Translations under genes and position numbers: made by a program
The notes under the pieces: generated by a model
What the model saw: only the letters and a program-made list of their open reading frames with translations
Told to the model about the DNA's origin: nothing
Databases searched by the model: none
In this document: piece after piece, positions 1 through 7,355 of the stretch
How positions within the stretch are numbered: the first letter of the stretch is position 1
How the letters are laid out: the number at the start of each line of letters is the position of its first letter
Source of the DNA: Azospirillum rugosum
Lineage (GTDB): Bacteria; Pseudomonadota; Alphaproteobacteria; Azospirillales; Azospirillaceae
Direction of reading: 5' to 3'
Assembly: GCF_017876155.1 (NCBI RefSeq)
Contig: NZ_JAGINP010000031.1
Span: 34,287-98,286 of the forward strand
Length of the DNA: 64,000 nt

Positions 1-176
1 GCAATTCAGCCGGTTTGCCCGGCAGGCTCCTGGGCCGGGCATGGAGGTCGGGCCGGGCGGCGATGACGCCCCCACATCCTGCCTGGACCCGACCTCGTTC
101 TTTCGTCAACGGACATGATCCAAGCCGCCGGACCCCGCACAGCGTCGAGGGCGCGGCATCGAGGAGGAAACCACGC

Positions 177-608
177 ATGAAGATCAAGCGACACGGTTCG
201 GCCGAATGGCGCGGTGGCCTGAAGGACGGGCGCGGCGCCATTTCGACGGAAAGCGGCGCGCTGAACGCCTATCCCTACGGCTTCGCCAGCCGGTTCGAAG
301 GCCAGCGCGGCAGCAATCCTGAAGAACTGATCGGCGCCGCCCACGCCAGCTGCTTCACCATGGCCCTGTCGCTGATCCTCGGCGAGGCCGGGTTGAAGGC
401 GGAGCGCATGGAGACCCGCGCCGACGTGACGCTGGAACAGGTCGAGGGCGGCTTCGCCATCACGGCCATCCACCTGACGCTGAACGCCACGATTCCGGGC
501 ACCGACGCCGCGACCTTCGAACGGCTGGCCGGCGCCGCCAAGGCCAACTGCCCCGTCTCGAAGCTCCTGAAGGCGGACATCACGCTCGACGCCACGCTGG
601 CCGGCTGA
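177..608 (+). CDS. osmC: OsmC-family peroxiredoxin
   Basis: Reduces organic hydroperoxides with a reactive cysteine pair in the cytoplasm. The 143-residue product has the same length as E. coli OsmC. The two catalytic cysteines fall at residues 59 (in AAHASCFTMAL) and 125 (in KANCPVSKLL), the positions known in OsmC. The ATG at 177 was chosen because GAGGAGG lies a few bases upstream; an in-frame extension to base 15 has no ribosome site and is not family-like. It is followed 35 bases later by the nitrile hydratase-like genes, so it may share their transcript. Seen: length, cysteines and RBS. Inferred: the substrate, which could be organic or sulfur-derived peroxides. Confidence 0.93.
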   Translation: MKIKRHGSAEWRGGLKDGRGAISTESGALNAYPYGFASRFEGQRGSNPEELIGAAHASCFTMALSLILGEAGLKAERMETRADVTLEQVEGGFAITAIHLTLNATIPGTDAATFERLAGAAKANCPVSKLLKADITLDATLAG

Positions 609-643
609 GCCGGGCCGAAGGGCTCCTGACACGAGGATTCCGC

Positions 644-991
644 ATGCCATCACCGACGCCCGCCCATGGCGGCCGCATTCCCGGGGTCGTGCCCGCGGAC
701 GGCGAGGAGCCGGCCTTCGCGCCCGGGGACGCCGTCCGCATCCGGACGCTGTCCCCGGTCGGCCACTACCGCGTCCCGCTGTACCTGCGCGGCAAGGCCG
801 CCTCCGTCGAGGCGGTCATCCGACCGGCCGCCATCGACAACGAGGAGGAAGGCTACGGCCGCAACGCCGGATCGCGGCGCCACTACTACCGCGTGGCCGT
901 CCCGATGACGGCGATCTGGGCCGACTATCGCGGCAACGCCGCCGACAGCCTGCGCATCGAAGTCTTCGAGACGTGGCTTGAGAGGATCTGA
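644..991 (+). CDS. Nitrile hydratase/thiocyanate hydrolase small subunit (beta C-half)
   Basis: 115-residue protein matching the C-terminal SH3-like half of nitrile hydratase beta subunits: an FAPGDAVRIR strand, the GHYRVPLYLRG turn (family GHTR-P-Y-RG) and a C-terminal EVFETWLE helix like the usual DLWE-YLE ending. In classical nitrile hydratase this half is fused to a helical N-half. Here the N-half is a separate gene 690 bases downstream, as in three-subunit thiocyanate hydrolase (ScnA/ScnB/ScnC) and toyocamycin nitrile hydratase. The ATG has ACGAGGA upstream, and the stop lies only 3 bases before the metal subunit. Substrate cannot be decided from this subunit. The call to this superfamily is firm; the choice between nitrile and thiocyanate is not. 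Confidence 0.83.
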   Translation: MPSPTPAHGGRIPGVVPADGEEPAFAPGDAVRIRTLSPVGHYRVPLYLRGKAASVEAVIRPAAIDNEEEGYGRNAGSRRHYYRVAVPMTAIWADYRGNAADSLRIEVFETWLERI

Positions 992-994
992 CGA

Positions 995-1684
995 ATGGGC
1001 CAGCAGAATCAACATCATGACCACGATCATGACCATGGCCACGATCATGACCACCCGCACGCCGAGATCGCCCAGACCGGGATGCCCGGCTATTACGAGA
1101 TCATGGAGACGGCGGTCCGCGAACTGCTGGTCGAACGGCGGCTGATCGGCCCCGACGAGATCCGGCGCCAGATCGAGGTGCTGGACTCCCGCACCCCGGC
1201 GCTGGGCGCCAAGGTGGTGGCGCGCGCCTGGGTCGACGCGGACTTCCGCCGGCGCCTGCTCGCCAACGGGCGGACCGCCTGCGAGGAGCTGGGGATCAGC
1301 TTCTACGACGACACCCAGCTGATCGTCCTGGAGAACACGGACAAGGTCCACAACCTGATCGTCTGCACGCTGTGCTCCTGCTACCCGCGGCCGGTGCTGG
1401 GGCTGCCGCCGGACTGGTACAAGCTGAAGGCCTACCGGGCGCGCGCGGTGGTGGAGCCGCGCGCCGTGCTGGCCGAATTCGGCACCATCATCCCCGACGA
1501 CGTGGAAATCCGCGTCAGCGATTCCACGGCGATGGTCCGCTACCTCGTGCTGCCCCGGCGGCCCGATGGCACGGAGGGCTTCAGCGAGGAGCAGCTGGCG
1601 GCGCTGGTGACGCGCGACGCGATGATCGGCGTGGTGCCGGTAACCCTGACGGCGCCCCCTGCGCCCGGAGGAACGCTGCAATGA
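995..1684 (+). CDS. Cobalt-type nitrile hydratase alpha / thiocyanate hydrolase gamma subunit with His-rich tail
   Basis: Metal-binding catalytic subunit, 229 residues. The claw motif CTLCSC spans residues 124-129; Thr in CTLC is the cobalt-type signature, while iron enzymes have CSLC. Cys127 and Cys129 would be the oxidised ligands. The motif continues Tyr-Pro-Arg at 130-132; nitrile hydratases normally have Trp where Arg132 stands, and as I recall an Arg here is the thiocyanate hydrolase state. Residues 7-22 are almost only His and Asp/Gly (HHDHDHDHGHDHDHPH), an unusual metal-binding tail. No separate activator/cobalt chaperone gene (P14K or P47K type) is visible nearby, so the tail might load cobalt (inference). 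The stop overlaps the next start (ATGA). Confidence 0.88.
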   Translation: MGQQNQHHDHDHDHGHDHDHPHAEIAQTGMPGYYEIMETAVRELLVERRLIGPDEIRRQIEVLDSRTPALGAKVVARAWVDADFRRRLLANGRTACEELGISFYDDTQLIVLENTDKVHNLIVCTLCSCYPRPVLGLPPDWYKLKAYRARAVVEPRAVLAEFGTIIPDDVEIRVSDSTAMVRYLVLPRRPDGTEGFSEEQLAALVTRDAMIGVVPVTLTAPPAPGGTLQ

Positions 1685-2034
1685 CCGCGACCGAACATCT
1701 GGTGAAGCGCCTGCCGAACGACATCGGCGGCCTGCCCGCCGAGCCGATCCAGCGCGTGGAGCACGAGCTGGAGCCGTGGGAGAAGCGCTGCCACGCGCTG
1801 GCCGACGTGCTCGACTTCCACAAGATCATCAACACCGAGGAAAAGCGCCGCGGTGTCGAGGCGCTGGGCAGCGAGATGGTCGGCAAGCTCAGCTATTACG
1901 AACGCTGGATCGCCGCCTTCGCCAACATCCTCTTCCAGAAGGGCGTCCTGACGCCGGGCGAGCTGGCCCGGAAGATGGCGGAGGTGGAAGCGCGCTTCGC
2001 GGAAGAGGCCGCCGACCGCAAGCCGTGCCCATAA
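1681..2034 (+). CDS. Nitrile hydratase/thiocyanate hydrolase subunit (beta N-half)
   Basis: 117-residue helical protein matching the N-terminal half of nitrile hydratase beta: EPWEKRCHALADVL near residue 25 (family EPWE-R-AL) and YYERWIAAFANILFQKGVLT near residue 75. With the SH3-like gene at 644 it makes a complete beta subunit split in two, with the metal subunit encoded between them. GGAGGAACGCTGC precedes the ATG, which overlaps the upstream stop. It should form the alpha-beta-gamma protomer with the two preceding products. Some accessory/activator proteins also resemble this half, so a chaperone role is the alternative. Confidence 0.8.
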   Translation: MTATEHLVKRLPNDIGGLPAEPIQRVEHELEPWEKRCHALADVLDFHKIINTEEKRRGVEALGSEMVGKLSYYERWIAAFANILFQKGVLTPGELARKMAEVEARFAEEAADRKPCP

Positions 2035-2570
2035 CGCGCTTGGCCGCCGGGGCGCTGCTGGCCGCCCTGGCGGCGGCGTCCTTACCCCCGCCGGCCGCCG
2101 CGGCCGGCAACAGCGAGCGGACCATGACGCAAACGCCATCCGCGCAAGGACTCATCGTTTCCCCCAGCCGTTTCGGGCCGAAGGAGACCATGGACCGGCT
2201 CGTCACCGCCGTCAGCGAGGCCGGAATCGGCATCGCCGCGCGCATCGACCACGCGGCGGCCGCGGCCAAGGCCGGGCTGGCCCTGCGCCCGACGGAGGTT
2301 CTGGTCTTCGGCAACCCGAAGGCCGGCACGCCGGTCATGCAGGCGGTCCCGACCATCGCCATCGACCTGCCGCTGAAGGCGCTGGTCTGGCAGGACGAGG
2401 ACGGACGGACTTGGCTGGCCGTCAACGATCCCGTTTGGCTGGCCGAGCGCCACGGTGGGGCTGCGGGCACGGAGGCCAACCTGCGCGCGATGGCCGCCGG
2501 CCTCGTCGCCCTGGCCGCCCGCGCCACCGCGACGGACATCGGTCCCGCGGACGCCCCGCCTCCGCGCTGA
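2025..2570 (+). CDS. Exported DUF302 protein
   Basis: Starts at a GTG that overlaps the previous gene by 10 bases; the reading frame extends further upstream but only as a shadow of that gene. The 181-residue product begins with Arg followed by a long Ala/Leu run ending in PPPAAAA, a Sec signal peptide of about 26 residues, so the mature domain is periplasmic. The mature part is DUF302: the family pattern FG-KETMDRL, VFGNPKAGTPVMQA and LPLKALVWQDEDG is clear. Family function is unknown; DUF302 proteins have been found beside sulfur and metal metabolism genes. The tight overlap suggests co-expression with the hydratase-like enzyme. Confidence 0.85.
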   Translation: MPITRLAAGALLAALAAASLPPPAAAAGNSERTMTQTPSAQGLIVSPSRFGPKETMDRLVTAVSEAGIGIAARIDHAAAAAKAGLALRPTEVLVFGNPKAGTPVMQAVPTIAIDLPLKALVWQDEDGRTWLAVNDPVWLAERHGGAAGTEANLRAMAAGLVALAARATATDIGPADAPPPR

Positions 2571-2611
2571 CCGGCGCGGGGCACCATAACCGCTCAACGA
2601 GGAAACGCACC

Positions 2612-3346
2612 ATGCCCGACACCCACAACGCGTCCGCTCGCGATCCCTACGCCGATCCGGAAAACCCGGTCCTGCCGAAGCGCGACATGACGCTCGACCT
2701 GCGCCGGACCGCGCTGGTCGTCACCGACCCGCAGATCGACTTCCTCAGCCCGAAGGGCGCCGCCTGGGGCGCCTTCGGTGAAAGCATCACGGAGCACAAC
2801 ACCGTCCCGAACCTGCTGCGCCTCTTCCAGGCGTCGAAGAAGGCCGGCATCCCGGTGGTGATCTCCCCGCACTACTACTTCCCGCACGACCACAAATGGG
2901 ATTTCGCGGCACCGGGCGAGGCGCTGATGCACGCCATGCACATGTTCGACCGGCCGGGCGCGCTGTCGCTGGAGGGCTTCGCCGGGTCGGGCGCCGACTG
3001 GATGCCGGAATACAAGGACATCATCCAGGACGGCCAGACCATCGTCTGCTCGCCGCACAAGATCGCCGGGCCGCAGACCAACGACACGCTGTTCCAGCTG
3101 CGCAAGAAGAGCGTCGACCAGGTGATCCTGGCCGGCATGGCCGCGAACTTCTGCGTGGAATCGCATCTGCGCGACTTCGTGGAGCACGGGTTCGAGGTTG
3201 CCGTGGTGCGCGACGCGACCGCCGCCAGCAAGATCCCGGAAGGCGACGGCTATCTCGCCGCGCTGACCAACTTCCGCTGGCTCGCCAACGCGCTGTGGAC
3301 GACCGACACGGCCATCGAGAAGCTCAACGCCGCAGCCTCGCGCTAA
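2612..3346 (+). CDS. Isochorismatase-family cysteine hydrolase
   Basis: 244-residue alpha/beta hydrolase of the isochorismatase/nicotinamidase superfamily. The triad is visible as Asp39 (VVTDPQIDF), Lys150 (SPHKIAGPQ) and Cys181 (MAANFCVESHLRD). The conserved cis-peptide region GMAANFCVE is intact, so it is probably a C-N amidase or ureidohydrolase rather than a true isochorismatase. The ATG follows CGAGGAAAC. A 41-base gap separates it from the DUF302 gene, so it may belong to the same transcript; if so, a plausible job is hydrolysis of amides made by the upstream hydratase. That link is inference. Substrate unknown. Confidence 0.85.
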   Translation: MPDTHNASARDPYADPENPVLPKRDMTLDLRRTALVVTDPQIDFLSPKGAAWGAFGESITEHNTVPNLLRLFQASKKAGIPVVISPHYYFPHDHKWDFAAPGEALMHAMHMFDRPGALSLEGFAGSGADWMPEYKDIIQDGQTIVCSPHKIAGPQTNDTLFQLRKKSVDQVILAGMAANFCVESHLRDFVEHGFEVAVVRDATAASKIPEGDGYLAALTNFRWLANALWTTDTAIEKLNAAASR

Positions 3347-3349
3347 ATT

Positions 3350-3370
3350 CCTATTTGTTTGACAAATAGG
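3350..3370. promoter_or_regulatory. Perfect 9-bp palindrome, FadR/GntR-type operator candidate
   Basis: CCTATTTGT-TTG-ACAAATAGG is a perfect inverted repeat lying 74 bases before the acuI-like start. Its core TTGT-N3-ACAA fits the T-GT-N(0-3)-AC-A pattern bound by FadR-subfamily GntR proteins, and such a regulator is encoded just past acuI. A terminator is less likely because the stem is AT-rich and no T-run follows. Confidence 0.5.
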
Positions 3371-3443
3371 GGAGCAGCGCGTAGCGTCCCAATTCACGAC
3401 GACGCCGTTCGTCATGCGTCTTCATGGATGGGAGGACTCCGAC

Positions 3444-4439
3444 GTGGCCGAGAGCTTCGATGCCTTCGTGATCGAGGATGCCGAGGGTAAGCCCAAGGGC
3501 GGCTTCAAGCGCCTGACGCTGGCCGACCTGCCCGACAACGACGTGCTGGTGGAGGTCGCCTATTCGACCGTCAACTACAAGGACGGGCTGGCGGTCAGCG
3601 GCAAGGGGCGCATCGCCCGCAAGCTGCCGATGGTCGCCGGCATCGACCTTGCCGGCACCGTCGTGGAGTCCCGGTCTCCGGACTGGAAGGCGGGGGACAA
3701 GGTCGTGGTGAACGGCTGGGGCCTGTCGGAGACGCAGTGGGGCGGCTACAGCCGGTTCCAGCGCCTGAAGCCGGAATGGCTGACGCGCCTGCCGGACGCC
3801 TTCTCGCTGGAAGAGGCGATGGGCATCGGCACCGCCGGCTACACGGCGGCGCTCTGCGTGGACGCGCTGGAGAAGTGGGGCGTGATCCAGCCGGGCGGCA
3901 AGGAAGTCCTGGTCACCGGGGCGGCCGGCGGCGTCGGTTCCGTCGCGGTGGCCCTGCTCGCCAAGCGCGGCTACCCGGTGGTAGCCTCCACCGGCCGGCC
4001 GGAGACGCACGACTACCTGCGCGGCCTCGGTGCCACGGGCTTCATCGACCGCGCCGCCCTGCTGGAGAAAGGCGCGCCCTTGCAGAAGGAGCGCTGGGCC
4101 GGCGGTGTCGATTCCGTGGGCGGCCAGACGCTGGTGAACGCGCTGTCGCAGACCGTGTGGGGCGGCGCCATCGCCGCCTGCGGTCTCGCCGGCTCGGCGG
4201 ACCTGCCGGGCACGGTGCTGCCGCACATCCTGCGCAGCGTGACCCTGCTGGGCGTCGATTCCGTGATGGCCCCGCCGGACCGCCGCAACGCCGCCTGGAC
4301 CCGTCTGGCCCGCGACCTGGACAAGGACAAGCTGGCGGCGATGTACGAGGTTCAGCCCTTCCAGGCGCTGCCGGACCTGGCGACGAAGATCCTCGCCGGG
4401 CAGATCCGCGGGCGTGTGGTGGTGGATTTGAAGGGGTGA
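3444..4439 (+). CDS. acuI: Acrylyl-CoA reductase-type MDR oxidoreductase (AcuI/YhdH family)
   Basis: 331-residue NADPH-dependent medium-chain reductase. Seen: N-terminal GroES-like fold with YSTVNYKDGLAVSGKG and the family-specific PMVAGIDLAGTVVES, then a Rossmann segment VTGAAGGVGSVAV and STGRPET, the NADPH-phosphate site typical of AcuI/YhdH. No zinc ligands, as expected. AcuI reduces acrylyl-CoA to propionyl-CoA. The GTG at 3444 is preferred because GGGAGGA sits 8 bases upstream; an in-frame ATG at 3414 lacks an RBS. It converges on a GntR gene. The physiological substrate here is not proven; the subfamily is clear. Confidence 0.87.
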   Translation: MAESFDAFVIEDAEGKPKGGFKRLTLADLPDNDVLVEVAYSTVNYKDGLAVSGKGRIARKLPMVAGIDLAGTVVESRSPDWKAGDKVVVNGWGLSETQWGGYSRFQRLKPEWLTRLPDAFSLEEAMGIGTAGYTAALCVDALEKWGVIQPGGKEVLVTGAAGGVGSVAVALLAKRGYPVVASTGRPETHDYLRGLGATGFIDRAALLEKGAPLQKERWAGGVDSVGGQTLVNALSQTVWGGAIAACGLAGSADLPGTVLPHILRSVTLLGVDSVMAPPDRRNAAWTRLARDLDKDKLAAMYEVQPFQALPDLATKILAGQIRGRVVVDLKG

Positions 4440-4460
4440 GGTTGATTGTGGGAGGTGGTT

Positions 4461-4578
4461 GCGCTGGGCCCCCTCCCTAACCCTCCCCCACCTTCGGCGA
4501 GGGAGGGGACTGCCGCCGCTCCCGCGCTAAACTCCTCCCCCCGCGAAGTGGGGGGAGGTTGGGAGGGGGGCCCAACGC
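4461..4578. repeat. Intergenic compound palindrome, copy 1 (class A)
   Basis: Outer arms GCGCTGGGCCCCC and GGGGGGCCCAACGC enclose two C-run/G-run hairpins; the second has loop GCGAAGT. Lies between the convergent acuI and gntR genes and resembles copies at 8137, 16711 and 36463. Probably a bidirectional terminator or a dispersed REP-like element. Confidence 0.85.
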
Positions 4579-4593
4579 CAGGACCCACCAAGC

Positions 4594-5334
4594 TCACCCC
4601 GCACGCTCCGCACGCCGCTTCAAAGCCTCCCCGTAGCGGTCGCGCGTGTAGGCGACGAGGTCGGCCAGGGCTTCCGCTCCCGCCGTCGGGTCGCGGGCCT
4701 CGACGGCGCGCAGGATGCGCTCGTGCAGGTCGGCGACGACCAGGCGGTCGCGGACGCGGAAGATGATCATGTTGCTGACCGGCTCCAGCGCCTCCACGAC
4801 GGCGTGCATCAGGTAGCCGAGCAGGGCGTTGCCGGCGGCGTCGACCAGCGCACGGTGGAAGCGGACGTCGGACGCGCAGAACTCCTCGTCGGTCAGCGCC
4901 GGGTCGCGCTGGCGCTCCACCTCCAGGCGCATGGCTTCCAGCTGGGCGTCGGTCCGGTTCTGCGCGGCCAGGCGACAGCACACCGTTTCCAGCTCCAGCC
5001 GGGCGGTGGCCATATCGTCCAGGCTGATGTCGCCAACGGCGACCATCAGCGTCGTGGCGTTGGCCAGCGACTGCGCGGCCTCCTCCGGCGCCGGGCTCGC
5101 CACGAAGTTTCCGCCGGTGGGGCCGCGGCGGGAGCGGATGAGATGCTGCGCCGCCAGCCGCTTCAGCGCCTCCCGCACGGTCGGGCGGGACACCTGGAAG
5201 CGCTGGGCAAGCTCGTCCTCCGTCGGCAGCCGCTCGTCGACCTTCAGCCGACCGTCCATGATGGCCGTGCGGATGCTCTCCGCGATCTGCTTGGCCGCGC
5301 TGACCGTCACGACCTTGTCGAAGTCGATGGCCAT
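4594..5334 (-). CDS. GntR-family regulator, FadR subfamily
   Basis: 246-residue DNA-binding repressor. The winged helix is at residues 10-75 with the GntR signature LPTEDELAQRFQVSRPTVREAL; the C-terminal FCD domain (about 90-240) has the metal/ligand residues in ARLELETVC, FHRALVDAAGN and LHERILRAVEARD. The start is the ATG at 5334, with GAGGGAG upstream; a further in-frame ATG ten codons earlier is weaker. It faces acuI across repeat copy 1. FadR-type members sense organic acids or acyl-CoA. The palindrome at 3350 would suit it, so acuI is the likely target (inference). Confidence 0.88.
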   Translation of the reverse strand: MAIDFDKVVTVSAAKQIAESIRTAIMDGRLKVDERLPTEDELAQRFQVSRPTVREALKRLAAQHLIRSRRGPTGGNFVASPAPEEAAQSLANATTLMVAVGDISLDDMATARLELETVCCRLAAQNRTDAQLEAMRLEVERQRDPALTDEEFCASDVRFHRALVDAAGNALLGYLMHAVVEALEPVSNMIIFRVRDRLVVADLHERILRAVEARDPTAGAEALADLVAYTRDRYGEALKRRAERAG

Positions 5335-5423
5335 TCCGATCCCGTCTCCCTCTGCCCCGTACACTCAGCGTAACACGGACAGCCCGGCGTCATACCTGTA
5401 TTCGTCAGATGAATGGGAGTCAG

Positions 5424-5455
5424 AAAAAAGCCGGCCGGCAGAGGCTGCCGGCCGG
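5424..5455 (-). terminator. Rho-independent terminator of the serralysin gene
   Basis: Perfect 11-bp stem CCGGCCGGCAG/CTGCCGGCCGG with loop AGG. On the minus strand it is followed directly by six T residues. It lies about 115 bases past the stop of the protease gene. Confidence 0.85.
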
Positions 5456-5571
5456 AGGTTCGGGGACGGGAGGAAGGGAAGGCTGTGTCCGATGGATGGA
5501 CCGTACGCCCATGGCCCGGCCGCCGCTGTGGCCTGCGCCACAACCCGGGCCGCTTTTCCGTCTCGTCGGAA

Positions 5572-7056
5572 TCAGACCAGAGTCAGGTCGCCCAACCCGA
5601 CGTTGGCGTTGCCGGAGAACAGGCCGAGCAGGCGCACGTCGGACGACGCGACGGACTGGCCCGGCGCCCCGGCGTCGCGGACCAGATAGGCCCCCGTGTT
5701 CGTCCCGTCGCTGGCCAGGACCAGGACGTCGTGGGCCGGTGCCGATCCGACGAACGGGCCGACGGCGGCGAGAAGGCTGGCGAAGTCCGGGTCGGTCAGC
5801 CCGGCCAGCGGGGCGGACAGCCGCACCGCCTCGTCGGTCGGCCCGTCGAGTTCGCCGGGACCACGCACCGCTCCCGCCAGGATCCCGTCGCCGTTGCGGT
5901 CGATGGCGCTGCGCAGCGACCCGCCCAGCGCGAGCTTGTCGATGCCGGATTCGAAGCCGGTCACCTGGTCGAACCCGGCCGGTTGGCCGGGCGCGCCGCC
6001 GTCGTCCGGGCTGGCGTAGAGGATCATGTCGCCCAGGCCGTCCGCCGGCAGCTGCAGCAGGTCGGCGCCGGTGCCCCCGATCAGCACGTTCGCCGTCTGG
6101 TTGCCGACGATGGTGTCGTTGCCGATGCCCCCCACCGCATTCTCGATCAGCGACCGCGTGTCGCCGTTGTGGAGATAGGCGGTGGCGACGTTGCCGCGCG
6201 CCAGCCTGGTCGGGTCGGCGTAGTCGAGCCGGGCGAACTGCGCGGTGGAGAGGGTGCTCCAGCCGCCGGGCTGGAGGTTGACGGACACGCCGGTCGTGTA
6301 GGCGGACAGGTCGTAGGTGTCGGTGCCGCCGCCGTCCCAGACCGTCTGGAAGATGGTCTTCTGGTCGGGGGTGAAACGGTGGACGGTGTCCCCGGCGTTG
6401 GCGGCGTAGTTGGCGCCGTACTCGTATTGGATCGCCGCGATGTCGTTGAGCATCGGGGTGGTCGGGTAGGACCCGCGGGGGATGACGTAGCCGGTCAGCG
6501 GCGCGTCGGGATAGGATCGGTAGCTCATGATTGACAGCTCGACCGAATCCGTCGCCGCGGGCGCCGTAACCCCGGTCACGACGGGGTCGTGCGGGTGCTT
6601 CAGCCCCAGCGCGTGGCCGATCTCATGCACCGCGGTGGCGTACTGGTAGCTGCCGGGCACCCAGAACGGGACGTCGGTCAGGGGCCGCCCGAACCACACG
6701 TCGCCGCCCTGGGGCACGTCGGTCGGCAGGTAGGTGTAGGCCGTGCTCGCCTCCGTCGTGCCGGCGAAGCGGAGATCCGCGGTCTGGGTGGGCTCCGACA
6801 CCGGCACGAAGGTCAGGTTGGCGACCGCCGCCCAGCTTCCCCAGGCCGCGGTCACCGCCTGCTGCTGCGCGCTGTTCAGCGTCGTGAAGCCGGTGAAGGG
6901 CTCGCTGCCGGCGCCGTAATTCTCCCAGGAGGAGGACGCGACCGGAAATCCGACGGTCAGCGTGTTGCTGTTCCACCGTTCCCCGTCCAGCAGGGCGTCG
7001 ATGGCCGGGTTGCCCGACAGAGGTTCCACCACCGATTGGATCGCCATGCCGGACAC
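5572..7056 (-). CDS. Serralysin-like secreted metalloprotease (M10B) with RTX segment
   Basis: Secreted zinc endopeptidase, 494 residues. The zinc site HEIGHALGLKHPHDP starts at His144 (HExxHxxGxxH, metzincin) and the Met-turn SIMSY is at about 175-179. After the catalytic domain come the Peptidase_M10_C region and a short glycine-rich RTX stretch (GNDTIVGNQTANVLIGGTGADLL) that would bind calcium. No N-terminal signal peptide is present, and the last residues (VGLGDLTLV) are hydrophobic, as in type I secretion substrates. No complete type I exporter is seen nearby. The start is GTG at 7056, with an ATG three codons later as alternative; GAGGAG lies just upstream of both. Few RTX nonapeptides remain compared with classic serralysins. 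Confidence 0.9.
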   Translation of the reverse strand: MSGMAIQSVVEPLSGNPAIDALLDGERWNSNTLTVGFPVASSSWENYGAGSEPFTGFTTLNSAQQQAVTAAWGSWAAVANLTFVPVSEPTQTADLRFAGTTEASTAYTYLPTDVPQGGDVWFGRPLTDVPFWVPGSYQYATAVHEIGHALGLKHPHDPVVTGVTAPAATDSVELSIMSYRSYPDAPLTGYVIPRGSYPTTPMLNDIAAIQYEYGANYAANAGDTVHRFTPDQKTIFQTVWDGGGTDTYDLSAYTTGVSVNLQPGGWSTLSTAQFARLDYADPTRLARGNVATAYLHNGDTRSLIENAVGGIGNDTIVGNQTANVLIGGTGADLLQLPADGLGDMILYASPDDGGAPGQPAGFDQVTGFESGIDKLALGGSLRSAIDRNGDGILAGAVRGPGELDGPTDEAVRLSAPLAGLTDPDFASLLAAVGPFVGSAPAHDVLVLASDGTNTGAYLVRDAGAPGQSVASSDVRLLGLFSGNANVGLGDLTLV

Positions 7057-7146
7057 CCGCTCCTCTGGTTGCGCGCCCGCCCACGGCGCCCATCGGTGAC
7101 GCGGTGCCGGGAAGGTCCGGGCCGTGCATCCGCTCTAGGGCATAAT

Positions 7147-7167
7147 TCCCAAACTGGCCGATTGGGA
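7147..7167. promoter_or_regulatory. Operator-like inverted repeat between divergent genes
   Basis: TCCCAA-N9-TTGGGA, a perfect 6-bp inverted repeat in the 299-base spacer between the protease gene and the Crp/Fnr gene. It could serve either direction. No known consensus is matched. Confidence 0.35.
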
Positions 7168-7355
7168 CAATCCTTCAGGACGGGTTGGCAGAAAAGCCCG
7201 CACAAGGGGATGCGGGCGCGGCCGGGCTAACCCCGACGGACATCACCCGCGACCGGCCGCGGCGTTGCGCGGGGAACGCGCGTCGCACCTGTTCGTTGAG
7301 AAAGCGGAGGTTGCGCAGGCGATCCCGTTCTCGGCAACTGGGGTCTGAAGGAACG

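Noticed and set aside
6..653. Minus-strand frame opposite osmC.
   Set aside because: No family likeness and no ribosome site; osmC on the other strand is unmistakable.
3350..3370. Palindrome as terminator of the isochorismatase-type gene.
   Set aside because: Stem is AT-rich and is followed by GGGAGCAG, not by a T-run.
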